Shown: piece after piece, positions 7,476 through 15,138 of the stretch
Numbering within the stretch: position 1 is the first letter of the stretch
How the letters are laid out: every line of letters starts with the position of its first letter
From: CAZFYZ01 sp964523735
Lineage (GTDB): Bacteria; Armatimonadota; UBA5829
NCBI GenBank assembly: GCA_964523735.1
Contig: CAZFYZ010000093.1
Span: forward strand, 1 to 15,586
DNA length: 15,586 nucleotides
Direction of reading: 5' to 3'
The notes under the pieces: generated by a model
Seen by the model: only the letters and a program-made list of their open reading frames with translations
The model's database searches: none
Told to the model about the DNA's origin: nothing
Program-made: the position numbers and the translations under genes

Positions 7476-7933
7476 TGGAAGTGACAATGCCCCAGAGCTT
7501 GTACCAGAACTGGCAATTCGCCATTGAGGTCAACGGCTTCGACGTGGCGCTATTCAAGAAAGGCCAGGAGCCAAAGACCGAGTTCGAGGAGGTCGCATTC
7601 GCGCCCGCCGGATCGATGTTCGACCAGAAGGTCGCCGGTCGCATGAAGTTCGAGGATATCACCCTGGAGAAAGGCGTGCTCGCGGATGGCTCGGATGAGT
7701 CCGCCCGTGATTGGGTGCGAATCCAAGCCGATGTCAACGCTGGTGTCGGCGCTCTGCCGGAAGAGTATATGCGCGATATCGACATCGTGCGCTACGACCG
7801 GGCCGGCAACGAAACACGTCGATGGACGCTCCACGGCGCGTGGGTTAAGTCACTCGAATACGATGAACTCGAAGGCGGCAGCTCAGACAACACCATCGAG
7901 AAGATATCGATCTGCTATCAGTGGTGGGAGTAA
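7475..7933 (+). CDS. Tail tube protein (gp19-like)
   Basis: This 152-residue protein forms the inner tube of the contractile tail. ATG 7475 lies 7 nt after GGGAGG (7462-7467) and shares one base with the sheath stop. The immediately upstream TTG 7472 is a worse choice. The features of T4 gp19-like tubes are all present: FAIEVNGFDVALFKKGQEP, then EVAFAPAGSMFDQKVAGRMK, a central helix ARDWVRIQADVNAG, and the closing strands RYDRAGNETRRWTLHGAWVK and IEKISICYQWWE. The sheath-then-tube gene order is universal among contractile tails and injection systems. The identification is secure. Confidence 0.94.
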   Translation: MEVTMPQSLYQNWQFAIEVNGFDVALFKKGQEPKTEFEEVAFAPAGSMFDQKVAGRMKFEDITLEKGVLADGSDESARDWVRIQADVNAGVGALPEEYMRDIDIVRYDRAGNETRRWTLHGAWVKSLEYDELEGGSSDNTIEKISICYQWWE

Positions 7934-7945
7934 GGGGGAGACAAA

Positions 7946-8623
7946 GTGTACACATTTCAACTGCCAACCGGCGACGAGATAGAACTCCGCGAGATGACCG
8001 GAGCGGAAGAGGAACTGCTGACCAATCAGCGCCTTATCCGATCCGGCGATGCGGTGAACCAGGTGCTTGCTAACTGCATCCTGCGGATCGGCGAAAGCGA
8101 CGAGATAACCCCGAAGGCTGTCGGTGACATGCTTTCCGGTGACAGGCTATTCACCTTGGTGAAGCTTCGCCAGGTGTCGCTTGGCGATGAAGTTGAACTC
8201 GATCTGGTTTGTCCAAGTGCGGCGTGTCGAGCGAAGAACCGGGTGACGGTGAATCTCGACGACCTGCCGGTGACGCCCTATGGGGAAGAGCGCGAGTTCT
8301 TATTCGGTCTACCGGCATCAGGTTCCAAGGTGCGGTTCGTGTACCTTGACGGCCACAAGGAGAAGCGGCTTGCGCAGATGCAGGAGCCGTCAATATCCGC
8401 AGCAATGATGATTCGCATCCTGGATATCGACGGCGCGGCTCCGTCCAAGAAGGCGCTTGCAGAGATGTCTCTGCGGGACCGCAGTGCGCTCAGACAGGAC
8501 ATGCTCAGCGTGGATGCCGGGATAGACACAACCATTGAGTCTGACTGTGATTCGTGCGGAACGAGAATCCGCACCCGACTGGAGGCAGAGCCCTCTTTTT
8601 TATTCCCCGGAGTTCGGTTGTAA
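7946..8623 (+). CDS. Tail assembly chaperone, 0-frame product (gp26/gp51-like, Zn motif)
   Basis: A 225-residue protein from GTG 7946, after AGGGGGAG (7933-7940). By position (after tube, before tape measure) it should be the tail assembly chaperone that binds the tape measure while the tube polymerises. The sequence also resembles T4 baseplate gp26/gp51-type proteins. Its start (FQLPTGDEIELREMTGAEEE) and ILRIG segment are typical. Two cysteine pairs, C89-x4-C94 and C201-x2-C204, flank the centre and could bind one zinc. The last codons contain a T TTT TTA slippery run (8596-8602), so a fraction of ribosomes probably shift to the -1 frame and make a longer 275-residue protein. The 0-frame product ends six residues after the slip site. 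Confidence 0.75.
   Translation: MYTFQLPTGDEIELREMTGAEEELLTNQRLIRSGDAVNQVLANCILRIGESDEITPKAVGDMLSGDRLFTLVKLRQVSLGDEVELDLVCPSAACRAKNRVTVNLDDLPVTPYGEEREFLFGLPASGSKVRFVYLDGHKEKRLAQMQEPSISAAMMIRILDIDGAAPSKKALAEMSLRDRSALRQDMLSVDAGIDTTIESDCDSCGTRIRTRLEAEPSFLFPGVRL
8581..8602 (+). promoter_or_regulatory. Programmed -1 ribosomal frameshift signal
   Basis: In the chaperone frame the codons TCT TTT TTA (8594-8602) contain the canonical heptamer T TTT TTA (8596-8602), the same type used by several viruses. A Shine-Dalgarno-like GGAGG (8581-8585) lies exactly 10 nt upstream, the arrangement that stimulates -1 shifting in the bacterial dnaX gene. No start codon sits at a suitable distance after this GGAGG, so it is unlikely to serve as an initiation site. 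Downstream I see only a weak stem (CCG 8607-8609 with CGG 8615-8617), so the upstream SD is the more likely stimulator. Confidence 0.75.
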
Positions 8624-8772
8624 GGGACGCATTCTTTCTTGCATACGGCGGACTGCACTGGGATTACGCTGATGTGGCCAGACTACCGCTGCGCACCCGG
8701 GAGCAGTTCGTCGAGGCGTTGGAGAACCAGCTTGACTATGAGAAACAGGAACTGGAGAAGAGCAAGCGATGA
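8602..8772 (+). CDS. -1 frame extension of tail assembly chaperone (G/GT-like)
   Basis: This segment has no plausible start of its own: the only upstream in-frame starts (for example GTG 8554) lie inside the chaperone gene without a ribosome site. Translation entering by a -1 slip at 8596-8602 would add 56 residues (beginning I-P-R-S-S-V-V) to the first 219 residues of the chaperone. The added part contains FFLAYGGLHWDYADVARLPL, a helix-rich segment (REQFVEALENQLDYEKQELEKS), and stops at 8770-8772, overlapping the tape measure ATG. The alpha-helical C-terminal extension, located directly before the tape measure, matches the known lambda G/GT and P2 E/E' layouts. The 171-base extent given is the frame-shifted part only. 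Confidence 0.72.
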   Translation: MPRSSVVRDAFFLAYGGLHWDYADVARLPLRTREQFVEALENQLDYEKQELEKSKR

Positions 8773-11700
8773 TGAGTGATCTGGGACTCGGCATAATAGT
8801 GAGCCTCAAAGATGCCTTCACCGCCAACGCGTCGCGCATCCAGTCCTCTATGGAATCCCTGGATTCATCGGTCGCGAAGGCGGGCGAGAATATGACTCGC
8901 AATCTGGGCCTCATCCAAAAAGGCACGATGATGGTAGGCGCAGGGCTTGCGCTTCTTGCAGTACCAACGGCGCTGGTGGCGTCTACTGCCGCAACTCAAA
9001 AGGCCTTGGGTGAGCTTGCATCAGTTGGTGTGAAAGACTTCCGCGCAATGGAATACGCTGCGGAGTCGTTCACCAACCAGTGGGCTGGCGCGAGCAAGGC
9101 AGAGTTCATAGGGGCAGCCTACGATGTGAAGTCGGCGCTGGCGAGTCTTTCGGACACGGCAGTCGGCACATTCGCCGCAATGGCGGCGCTTACTGGCAAA
9201 GCCACGAAAGCCACAACTCAGGAAATGGTGGAGACGTTCACCACGGCGTACGGCATATTCAAGCCGCTCGCAAAGGACATGTCCGACGTCGAGTGGGCGA
9301 AGATGTTTTCCGGCGCGCTCTCGCAGACTGTTGGGGTGTTCAAGAGCACAGGGCCGCAGATGGCTGAAGCCATCAAGAACATCGGCGCTATAGCAGCCGC
9401 GTCCAACGTGCCGCTGCAGGAGCAAATGGCGATCCTCGGCCAGCTTCAGACAACGATGCCGGGATCCGAAGCGGGCACGCTCTACAAGGCGTTCATGATG
9501 AAAGTAGCCGAGGCTGGGGACGAACTGGGACTGTCCTTTGTCGATGCGGGCGGCAGACTGAAGAGCATAGTGCCGATTCTGCAGGAGGTAAAGCGAAAGT
9601 TCCCGGACCTGTCTCAGGCGGCGGCGCAGGTGAAGCTCAAGAAAGCATTCGGCTCGGACGAGGCAGTGCGGTTCCTGCTACAGATGTCTATGGGCATGGA
9701 CCAACTCGAGGGCAACATCAAGAGCGTCGGCCAGGCGATGAAAGGCGGCACCGCGATCACTCTGGAGATGGCAAACGCCATGAACATGGATATAGGCTCG
9801 CAGTTCACTCTCGTGAAACAGCAGATTCAGAACCTGGCAGAGATCCTCGGGAGAACCCTGCTGCCGGTCGTGGTCCCAGTCTTCCAGGGGATATCTCGGT
9901 TCATCCTGCGCTTGCAGGATATGGCGAGGTCCACGCCCGGTGTCACGAGAGCTATCCTCACACTCTGTGTCGCACTCGGCGCGGCGCTTGTTGTGGTCGG
10001 CAGCGTGACCGCCGCGATAGGAACGATTGGTATTGTAATGCCCGCAGTTCAGGCGGGAATCGCGGCGCTGGGGCCGATGCTGGCGGGAGTCGGCGCGGCA
10101 GTCTCAGCCTACTTCTGGCCCGTGGTTGCCATTATCGCGGCTGTGGTCCTTGCGGTTGTTCTTCTCAAGAAAGCTTGGGAAACCAACTTTGGCGGAATCC
10201 GCGATGTGGTGATGAATACATGGAGCAAGGTTTCTCTGGCATTTCAGGGCATACGCGCCCTCTTTAGTTCGCTCTCCGGCGGCGGCGGTCAGATGTCTGC
10301 GGAGCTTGCCAAGAAACTGGAGGCGGCGGGGCTGATGAAGTTCGTCACCACGGTGTTTCAGGTCTACTACCGCGTGCGGCAGTTCCTCACCGGGCTTTGG
10401 GAGGCGTTCTCCTCGGTGTTCGGAAGCATCCGTAGAATCCTTGAGCCTGCTATCCGGGCGGTGATGGGCGCGTTCTCCGAATTGGGAGGAGCCCTGCTTT
10501 CGGTGTTCGGGATATTCGGTAAGACCGCCACGTCGGTGGATTCGTCATCATTTAGGAGCCTGGGGCAGACTCTGGGCAAGGTGCTCGGTGTGATTCTGCA
10601 GGTCGGGGCATACATGCTGAAGTTCGTGATCTACCCACTTGTGTTCACCATCCGCGTTGTGGCGCTGGTTGTGAGGGCTGTGGTCTGGCTTGGCGGGGTC
10701 ATCATTGGGGCCTTCGTCGCGGCGGCCCCCTACGTCTACAAGTTCTTCCTGCCATTGCGAATGCTCGTTCAGGGTCTGCTCTTGGTAGGCCGGGTTGCAT
10801 ACACCGTCTGGCAGATGATTACCGGTCAAGTGTCGGTCGTGGATGGTCTCAGGTCAATCGGCAGCGCTATATTCCGGTATCTCTCGACTCCGTTTGTGTG
10901 GGTGCGAGATGTTGCATCCACGACGTGGGGGTATTTGCGAGGGCTGTTCTCAGGCTTAGGCGGGTTCTTCAGATCGGCGGGATCGGCGCTGCTATCGGTG
11001 TTCACAAACCTGCCGATAGTGAGCACGCTCTCCCGAGTGTTCGGGACAGTCAAAGCGTTCTTCTCGGGCCAACTGAGCTTTGCTGAGGCGGGCAAGAAGA
11101 TACTCATCACGCTTGCTCAGGGCATCTGGTCAGCGGCTACTTATCCCTATGAGATGCTCAAGCGCGCTCTGGGCTGGCTCCGCAGGCTTCTGCCGTTCTC
11201 GGATGCCCCGGAGGGTCCACTGTCATCTTTGACTGCGTCGGGCGCGGCGGTATTGCGGACGCTTGCCCAGGGCATGCTGTCGGTCATAGGTCTTCCCGCA
11301 CAGGTCTTGAGCTACATCTTCCAGCGAATGCTGGATGGCGTCCGGTGGATATGGGATGGTCTGAAGTCGATAGGCTCGCAGGTCATATCGACCCTATCCA
11401 GCGCTCTTTCGGCAGGCGCGCAGATCGCTAGTTCGGCTTGGAGCGGAATCACTGGCATTGTGTCGTCGGGTTGGAATGCGGTTGCGTCCATCGGCTCATC
11501 GGCCTATTCGTTTGTGTCTGCTCCATTTCGTTGGGTGGCCGGAGTCGCCGGGGCCGCTTGGTCGCAGGCCACTGGGTTCGCATCATCAGCCTGGGCAGGC
11601 ATTCGCTCAATGGCGTCATCCGCCATTGGTTGGCTGAGATCGCCGTTTACGAGCCTTGTGAGTTTTGCTTCGTCGGCATGGTCGACTGTGCGCGGAGCAG

Positions 11701-12383
11701 CGTCGAGTGCATTCTCCTCAATCCTATCAGGCTTGCGGGGGTTGGTTACAGGTGCTTTTGCAAGCGGCAGGTCAATGATGACCACGATAGCCTCTGGCAT
11801 CAGGTCGGCAGTTGCCGCTCCTTATGACACCTTGAGGTCCGCGCTTTCCAGACTCAGAAAGCTGCTGCCGTTTTCGGATGCAAAGGAAGGACCGCTTTCG
11901 ACTCTTACGAGAAGCGGCGCGGCAATGCTGGAGGCATTCAGTTCAGGGATTACCGGAGCGTCTAAGCTCCCGTCCCAGGCGCTGAAGCAGGCTTTCGGGT
12001 TCGCGAAATCGGCGGTGCTCCCTACTACGGTTGCGGGCACGCTCGCGCTTACTCCGTCTATTGCCGGTGCTGTGCCGAAGCCGGTCATGCCGATGGTTGC
12101 TGCTCAAAGGGCATCCGTTACTGCCACGGATTCGAGGCAGACCGAGCAATCCAGACTGCTGTTGGTTACGCGCGGAACACTCGGCAACGGCACGGGCAGG
12201 GAGGCCAGCACACAATCACAGGATCTGCGACCGATACTTGAGGCGGTTCTGGCGAAGCTTGATGGGATCGCGGAACGGCCCATCGATGTAACGGTTACCA
12301 CCAATCTGGATGGTCGCAAGATTGCTCAGGCTGTTTATAGGGATATGCGGGAGAGAAAGGTTCGGAACTATGAGTCAGCCTGA
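8769..12383 (+). CDS. Tail tape measure protein
   Basis: This 1204-residue protein runs along the tail lumen, sets tail length, and is ejected into the cell. ATG 8769 overlaps the stop of the frameshift extension. After a helical start, residues about 80-340 match the TP901-type tape measure core (FGSDEAVRFLLQM near 295-307). Hydrophobic segments follow at about 395-420, 440-465 and 630-685. Residues 801-829 and 1026-1054 carry two copies of the LLPFSDA-x-EGPLS-x-LT-x-SGAA motif common in tape measures, separated by Ser/Ala/Trp-rich segments (about 880-1005). The end (DGRKIAQAVYRDMRERKVR) is a typical tape measure C-terminus. At roughly 0.15 nm per residue the tail would be near 180 nm, an inference. 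I see no peptidase motif. Confidence 0.95.
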   Translation: MMSDLGLGIIVSLKDAFTANASRIQSSMESLDSSVAKAGENMTRNLGLIQKGTMMVGAGLALLAVPTALVASTAATQKALGELASVGVKDFRAMEYAAESFTNQWAGASKAEFIGAAYDVKSALASLSDTAVGTFAAMAALTGKATKATTQEMVETFTTAYGIFKPLAKDMSDVEWAKMFSGALSQTVGVFKSTGPQMAEAIKNIGAIAAASNVPLQEQMAILGQLQTTMPGSEAGTLYKAFMMKVAEAGDELGLSFVDAGGRLKSIVPILQEVKRKFPDLSQAAAQVKLKKAFGSDEAVRFLLQMSMGMDQLEGNIKSVGQAMKGGTAITLEMANAMNMDIGSQFTLVKQQIQNLAEILGRTLLPVVVPVFQGISRFILRLQDMARSTPGVTRAILTLCVALGAALVVVGSVTAAIGTIGIVMPAVQAGIAALGPMLAGVGAAVSAYFWPVVAIIAAVVLAVVLLKKAWETNFGGIRDVVMNTWSKVSLAFQGIRALFSSLSGGGGQMSAELAKKLEAAGLMKFVTTVFQVYYRVRQFLTGLWEAFSSVFGSIRRILEPAIRAVMGAFSELGGALLSVFGIFGKTATSVDSSSFRSLGQTLGKVLGVILQVGAYMLKFVIYPLVFTIRVVALVVRAVVWLGGVIIGAFVAAAPYVYKFFLPLRMLVQGLLLVGRVAYTVWQMITGQVSVVDGLRSIGSAIFRYLSTPFVWVRDVASTTWGYLRGLFSGLGGFFRSAGSALLSVFTNLPIVSTLSRVFGTVKAFFSGQLSFAEAGKKILITLAQGIWSAATYPYEMLKRALGWLRRLLPFSDAPEGPLSSLTASGAAVLRTLAQGMLSVIGLPAQVLSYIFQRMLDGVRWIWDGLKSIGSQVISTLSSALSAGAQIASSAWSGITGIVSSGWNAVASIGSSAYSFVSAPFRWVAGVAGAAWSQATGFASSAWAGIRSMASSAIGWLRSPFTSLVSFASSAWSTVRGAASSAFSSILSGLRGLVTGAFASGRSMMTTIASGIRSAVAAPYDTLRSALSRLRKLLPFSDAKEGPLSTLTRSGAAMLEAFSSGITGASKLPSQALKQAFGFAKSAVLPTTVAGTLALTPSIAGAVPKPVMPMVAAQRASVTATDSRQTEQSRLLLVTRGTLGNGTGREASTQSQDLRPILEAVLAKLDGIAERPIDVTVTTNLDGRKIAQAVYRDMRERKVRNYESA
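11169..11255 (+). repeat. Tape measure internal repeat, copy 1
   Basis: Encodes residues 801-829 of the tape measure, including LLPFSDAPEGPLSSLTASG. It is paralogous to the segment at 11844-11930, 675 bases further on. It is a coding repeat; the DNA has diverged. Confidence 0.8.
11844..11930 (+). repeat. Tape measure internal repeat, copy 2
   Basis: Encodes residues 1026-1054 of the tape measure, including LLPFSDAKEGPLSTLTRSG. It matches copy 1 at most positions over 29 residues. Confidence 0.8.
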
Positions 12384-12714
12384 GGCGGAGCGGGTCTTCA
12401 TCTGCAGCAAGTATGCCGGTGACATCGAGCACAACGTGCGTGTTGCGCAGGCTCTCTGCCGTATGGCCTTGGACGCCGAACTCGCGCCGTTTGCGCCGCA
12501 CCTGCTCTACACGCAGTTCCTGGACGACTCCGATCCGGCTCAGCGGGATCTCGGCATAGCAACGGGCCTGCGCTTCATGGAAACCTGCGACGTGGTCTGG
12601 GTCTATGTCGGAGAAGGCGTCTCTGATGGCATGCGTCGTGAGGTAGAGCATGCCCGGAGCCTTTGCAAGCCCGTGGTCATACTTCGGGAGGTGCGGCCTT
12701 GCGTCCTGATCTAA
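12370..12714 (+). CDS. Nucleoside deoxyribosyltransferase-like (DUF4406/DUF7768-type) protein
   Basis: A 114-residue protein from ATG 12370, 9 nt after AAGG, overlapping the tape measure end by 14 nt; a longer in-frame upstream start exists but lies inside the tape measure without a ribosome site. It has a complete small Rossmann-like domain: strand VFICSKYAGD (9-18), a helix, FAPHLLYTQFLDDSDPAQRD (41-60), the strand CDVVWVY (73-79) and SDGMRREVEHA (85-95). These are the positions conserved in the DUF4406/DUF7768 relatives of nucleoside 2-deoxyribosyltransferases, where a Glu after the S-x-GM motif (here E91) may act at the base-sugar bond. These proteins occur in many phages and prophages, but the substrate is generally unknown. 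It is not a structural family, so its location between tape measure and baseplate genes is odd. Confidence 0.8.
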   Translation: MSQPEAERVFICSKYAGDIEHNVRVAQALCRMALDAELAPFAPHLLYTQFLDDSDPAQRDLGIATGLRFMETCDVVWVYVGEGVSDGMRREVEHARSLCKPVVILREVRPCVLI

Positions 12715-13169
12715 GGAAAACGACCGGCTATATCGTGGATGTGGTGACTCGCGAGTCGCTGGAGTTTCAGTATAACCCGGACGAGATCACCGACGAAAAG
12801 AGCACGGATTTCGCCACCATCAAGGTTCCGGGAATGAGCCATCCCAGATACCAGTATGTCTCAGGCGAGGCAAGGAAGATATCGTTCAAGCTCTCACTAT
12901 TCAAAGGTCCGGTTCGGGAGAAGACAGCGTGGCTGCAGTCGCTGCTCTATCCACAGCACGAGAAGACGATGCTCAGGAATGCGCCTCACAAGGTGCTCTT
13001 CTTCTTCGGAGACCTGTACCCGGGTGTTATGTGCGTCGTGCGACAGGTCAGAGCGCGCTACTTCCATATGTTCGACCAGGACAGTCTGCTCCCGCAGCAT
13101 GCCGAGGTAGACGTGACTCTTGAAGAGATAGTGGTGAAGTCAGTGGATTACACGGAGGTGCGCAGATGA
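12699..13169 (+). CDS. CIS-tube-domain baseplate protein
   Basis: A 156-residue protein, best started at TTG 12699, 7 nt after a perfect GGGAGG (12686-12691) and overlapping the previous gene by 16 nt. Upstream in-frame starts lack ribosome sites. The sequence follows the contractile injection system tube-type domain (as in the N-terminal part of Afp7/PVC7): LEFQYNPDEITDEKSTDF near the start, then VPGMSHPRYQYVSGEARKIS, a helix AWLQSLLYP, and strands KVLFFFGDLYPGVMCVVRQV and DVTLEEIVVKSVDY. In this family the domain often comes with a LysM module; here the LysM-like part is the next separate gene. Probable role: connects the tube tip with the hub. The family is clear, the precise role inferred. 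Confidence 0.78.
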   Translation: MRPDLRKTTGYIVDVVTRESLEFQYNPDEITDEKSTDFATIKVPGMSHPRYQYVSGEARKISFKLSLFKGPVREKTAWLQSLLYPQHEKTMLRNAPHKVLFFFGDLYPGVMCVVRQVRARYFHMFDQDSLLPQHAEVDVTLEEIVVKSVDYTEVRR

Positions 13170-13456
13170 TAGGACCGGATTCAAGATATGCAATATGCGT
13201 GTTATTCGTCGACGGAAGCCAGGAGTTCATCGGCACGAGGCAACGAGTAGATACCACACCCAGGCCGGACGATGTATTTCATACCGTGGTCGAGGGCGAC
13301 CGGATCGACCTCATTGCCTATCGATACCTCGGCCGCGCGGAACTGTGGTGGATTATTTGTGATTACAACGATATGTTCTTTCCGCTTGAGCTTGAGCTTG
13401 GACGGGTGCTGCGGCTGCCGTCGGCGGAGCATGTCGAGATGAGGATACTGGCTTAG
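13166..13456 (+). CDS. LysM / gp53-gpX-like baseplate protein
   Basis: A 96-residue protein from ATG 13166, 7 nt after GGAGG (13154-13158), sharing an ATGA overlap with the previous stop. Residues 36-85 (DVFHTVVEGDRIDLIAYRYL, then ELWWIICDYNDMFFPLELEL-x-x-GRVLRLPS) match the LysM-like fold used in T4 gp53 wedge proteins and P2 tail protein X. In contractile tails such proteins act as a clamp or link of the hub to the tube or wedge rather than as peptidoglycan degraders. Together with the preceding CIS-tube protein it makes a split form of the Afp7-like protein. Confidence 0.82.
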   Translation: MIGPDSRYAICVLFVDGSQEFIGTRQRVDTTPRPDDVFHTVVEGDRIDLIAYRYLGRAELWWIICDYNDMFFPLELELGRVLRLPSAEHVEMRILA

Positions 13457-13458
13457 CA

Positions 13459-14793
13459 ATGCAATTGGACATCTACCAGCCTACATTCATCATAGAGATT
13501 GAGGGCAAACGGCTCTCTAAAGATATCACGCACGAGATAACCTCGTTTATCTTCGAGGACAACGAGGCGGAGATGGACGTGATGGAGGTTTCCATTACTG
13601 ACCGGTATCTGCAGTTCGTGGATGATCCGCTCTTTCAGGAGGGCAACGAGATCGCGGCCCGGTTCGGTTATGTGGACGATCTGTCACCCAGGAAAGTCGC
13701 GGTCATCAAGGAGATAGACTACGACTTCCCGGAAACCGGCGAGCCGACCATCAAGATCAAGGCTTATGACAAGGGGCACAAACTCGCGGGCAAGCAGATT
13801 CAGCGAGTCTGGCAGAAGCCCGCCCCCGGCATTCTCTACTCGGAGATCGCGGAGAGGATCGCGGCAGAGCACGACCTGACGCCTGTGGTCACGAAAACCG
13901 TCGGCAGGCATCTTAGAGTCGCCCAGGGCAATCTTTCCGACGCCCAGTTTCTCAAAACACTCGCGGCTAAGAGTCGCCATAAGGACGGCAAAGGAGTGAC
14001 GGGTTATGTGTTCTACGTTCAGGATGATGAGCTTCACTTCCACCCGAGGAAGCTCGAATCGCGTCCGGGGATGGCGCTGGAATACTTCACCGACCGCGAG
14101 GGAGTGCTGCGCTCATTCACTCCGTCGACTCAGTCGCAGGGCGTGAAAGGCGCTGGCACGGAGACCAAGGCTGTCGGCGTCGATCCACGCAAGAAGGGCC
14201 ACGTCGAACACAAAGCCAACAATGCGACCACGACAGATCGGACGTCGCTTGGCAAAAAGACATACCTGGTCGACGGCAACACCGGCGAGGGCAAGTATCG
14301 CAAACAGGAATCGGGCAAGGTCGCGCAGAGCTTCGAGCGGTCGGAGACCTTTCACGAAGAGCCACGCCAGGAGCCTGCTCAGGACAAAGCCGAGGGGCAT
14401 TTCAAAGAGGCCGAGCTTCGGCAGGTAGAGGCGGCCGCTGTAACCATCGGCATTCCGACGCTTGTGGCCAAGCAGAACGTCGAAATGCGCGGGGTAGGCC
14501 GAAAGTTCTCCGGCACATACTACTGCACTTCGGTGCGGCACATCTTCGGCGACGGCTATTCCTGCGAACTCAAACTCAAGCGCAATGCGCTGGGTAAGGG
14601 CGCTGGCAGCAAGTCAGTGGAGGCCAAAGGCAAACGCAATGAACACGAAGCGCCGCGACAGCCGAAAAAGCAGGCGGCGACCAAGTCGGGACACGCCGCA
14701 CAGGTCAAACAGTCCCAACCGGCAGGGCCGGTGAAGCCGAAGCCGAAGATGGTCCGAATCGACGCCAATACAGGGCGCATTCTCAGCAAGTAA
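13459..14793 (+). CDS. Baseplate hub protein (late control gpD / gp27-like)
   Basis: A 444-residue protein from ATG 13459, two bases after the previous stop with only a weak ribosome site, suggesting coupled translation. Residues 1-215 match the phage late control gene D / T4 gp27 hub family: paired beta domains (EITSFIFEDNEAEMDVMEVS, RFGYVDDLSP, EIDYDFPETGEPTIKIKAYDKG), then AERIAAEHDLTP and LSDAQFLKTLAAKS and the strand VFYVQDDELHFHP. A hydrophilic, Lys/Glu-rich segment lies at about 230-320. Residues 320-375 return to a folded closing domain (SGTYYCTSVRHIFGDGYSCE). The final 65 residues are basic and low-complexity, an unusual extension. It should form a trimeric hub ring at the tube end, receiving the spike encoded two genes downstream. 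Confidence 0.85.
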   Translation: MQLDIYQPTFIIEIEGKRLSKDITHEITSFIFEDNEAEMDVMEVSITDRYLQFVDDPLFQEGNEIAARFGYVDDLSPRKVAVIKEIDYDFPETGEPTIKIKAYDKGHKLAGKQIQRVWQKPAPGILYSEIAERIAAEHDLTPVVTKTVGRHLRVAQGNLSDAQFLKTLAAKSRHKDGKGVTGYVFYVQDDELHFHPRKLESRPGMALEYFTDREGVLRSFTPSTQSQGVKGAGTETKAVGVDPRKKGHVEHKANNATTTDRTSLGKKTYLVDGNTGEGKYRKQESGKVAQSFERSETFHEEPRQEPAQDKAEGHFKEAELRQVEAAAVTIGIPTLVAKQNVEMRGVGRKFSGTYYCTSVRHIFGDGYSCELKLKRNALGKGAGSKSVEAKGKRNEHEAPRQPKKQAATKSGHAAQVKQSQPAGPVKPKPKMVRIDANTGRILSK

Positions 14794-14810
14794 CAAGGAG
14801 GAAATCGTAT

Positions 14811-15122
14811 ATGCAGATCGATCAGATAGCCAGGTTCATCCTGGACAACAGGGAGGTTCTTACAGCATTCGTCGTCGCACTAATTGCCGTCGTAAAGCTG
14901 ACGGCCTGGGGCCGGGCACAGGCGCTCGCGCTTGATACTGTCGTCGGTGTCATAGAGCGCCTGGGAGCAAGCGATGTGAAGCGGGAAGTGTCACGGACTG
15001 AGCTGAACGTGCCGGATTCGACCAAGGACGCAATCCGTGACTCCGTCTCCAAGGCCGATCCGAAGAAGACTCCGAAGACCGTGATCCTGCGTGTTCTTCG
15101 AGAAGTCTTTCGCGGGCTGTAG
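14811..15122 (+). CDS. Small single-TM protein, unknown
   Basis: A 103-residue protein from ATG 14811, 9 nt after a very strong AAGGAGG (14795-14801). Residues 16-34 (VLTAFVVALIAVVKLTAWG) form a single probable membrane segment; the remaining 70 residues are soluble, with Lys/Arg/Asp/Glu in the second half. There is no cleavage site. It is not recognisable as a known structural protein. A holin-like or membrane-anchored lysis/injection role is one possibility because phage holins are of this size, but one TM span is less than most holins have. It interrupts the hub-spike pair, which in many phages are adjacent. Confidence 0.68.
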   Translation: MQIDQIARFILDNREVLTAFVVALIAVVKLTAWGRAQALALDTVVGVIERLGASDVKREVSRTELNVPDSTKDAIRDSVSKADPKKTPKTVILRVLREVFRGL

Positions 15123-15138
15123 GAGGTAGAGAGAGGCC

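Noticed and set aside
8605..8617. Strong stimulatory pseudoknot after the slip site
   Set aside because: Only a 3-bp CCG/CGG stem is visible; I could not support a pseudoknot, so I credit the upstream SD instead.
8554..8772. Independent gene starting at GTG 8554
   Set aside because: No ribosome site precedes it, the first 16 codons only mirror the chaperone gene, and the frameshift explains how this frame is entered.
12663..12698. Longer start of the CIS-tube gene (upstream in-frame codon)
   Set aside because: TTG 12699 has a perfect GGGAGG at 7 nt; the upstream residues (QARGHTSGG) do not resemble the family.
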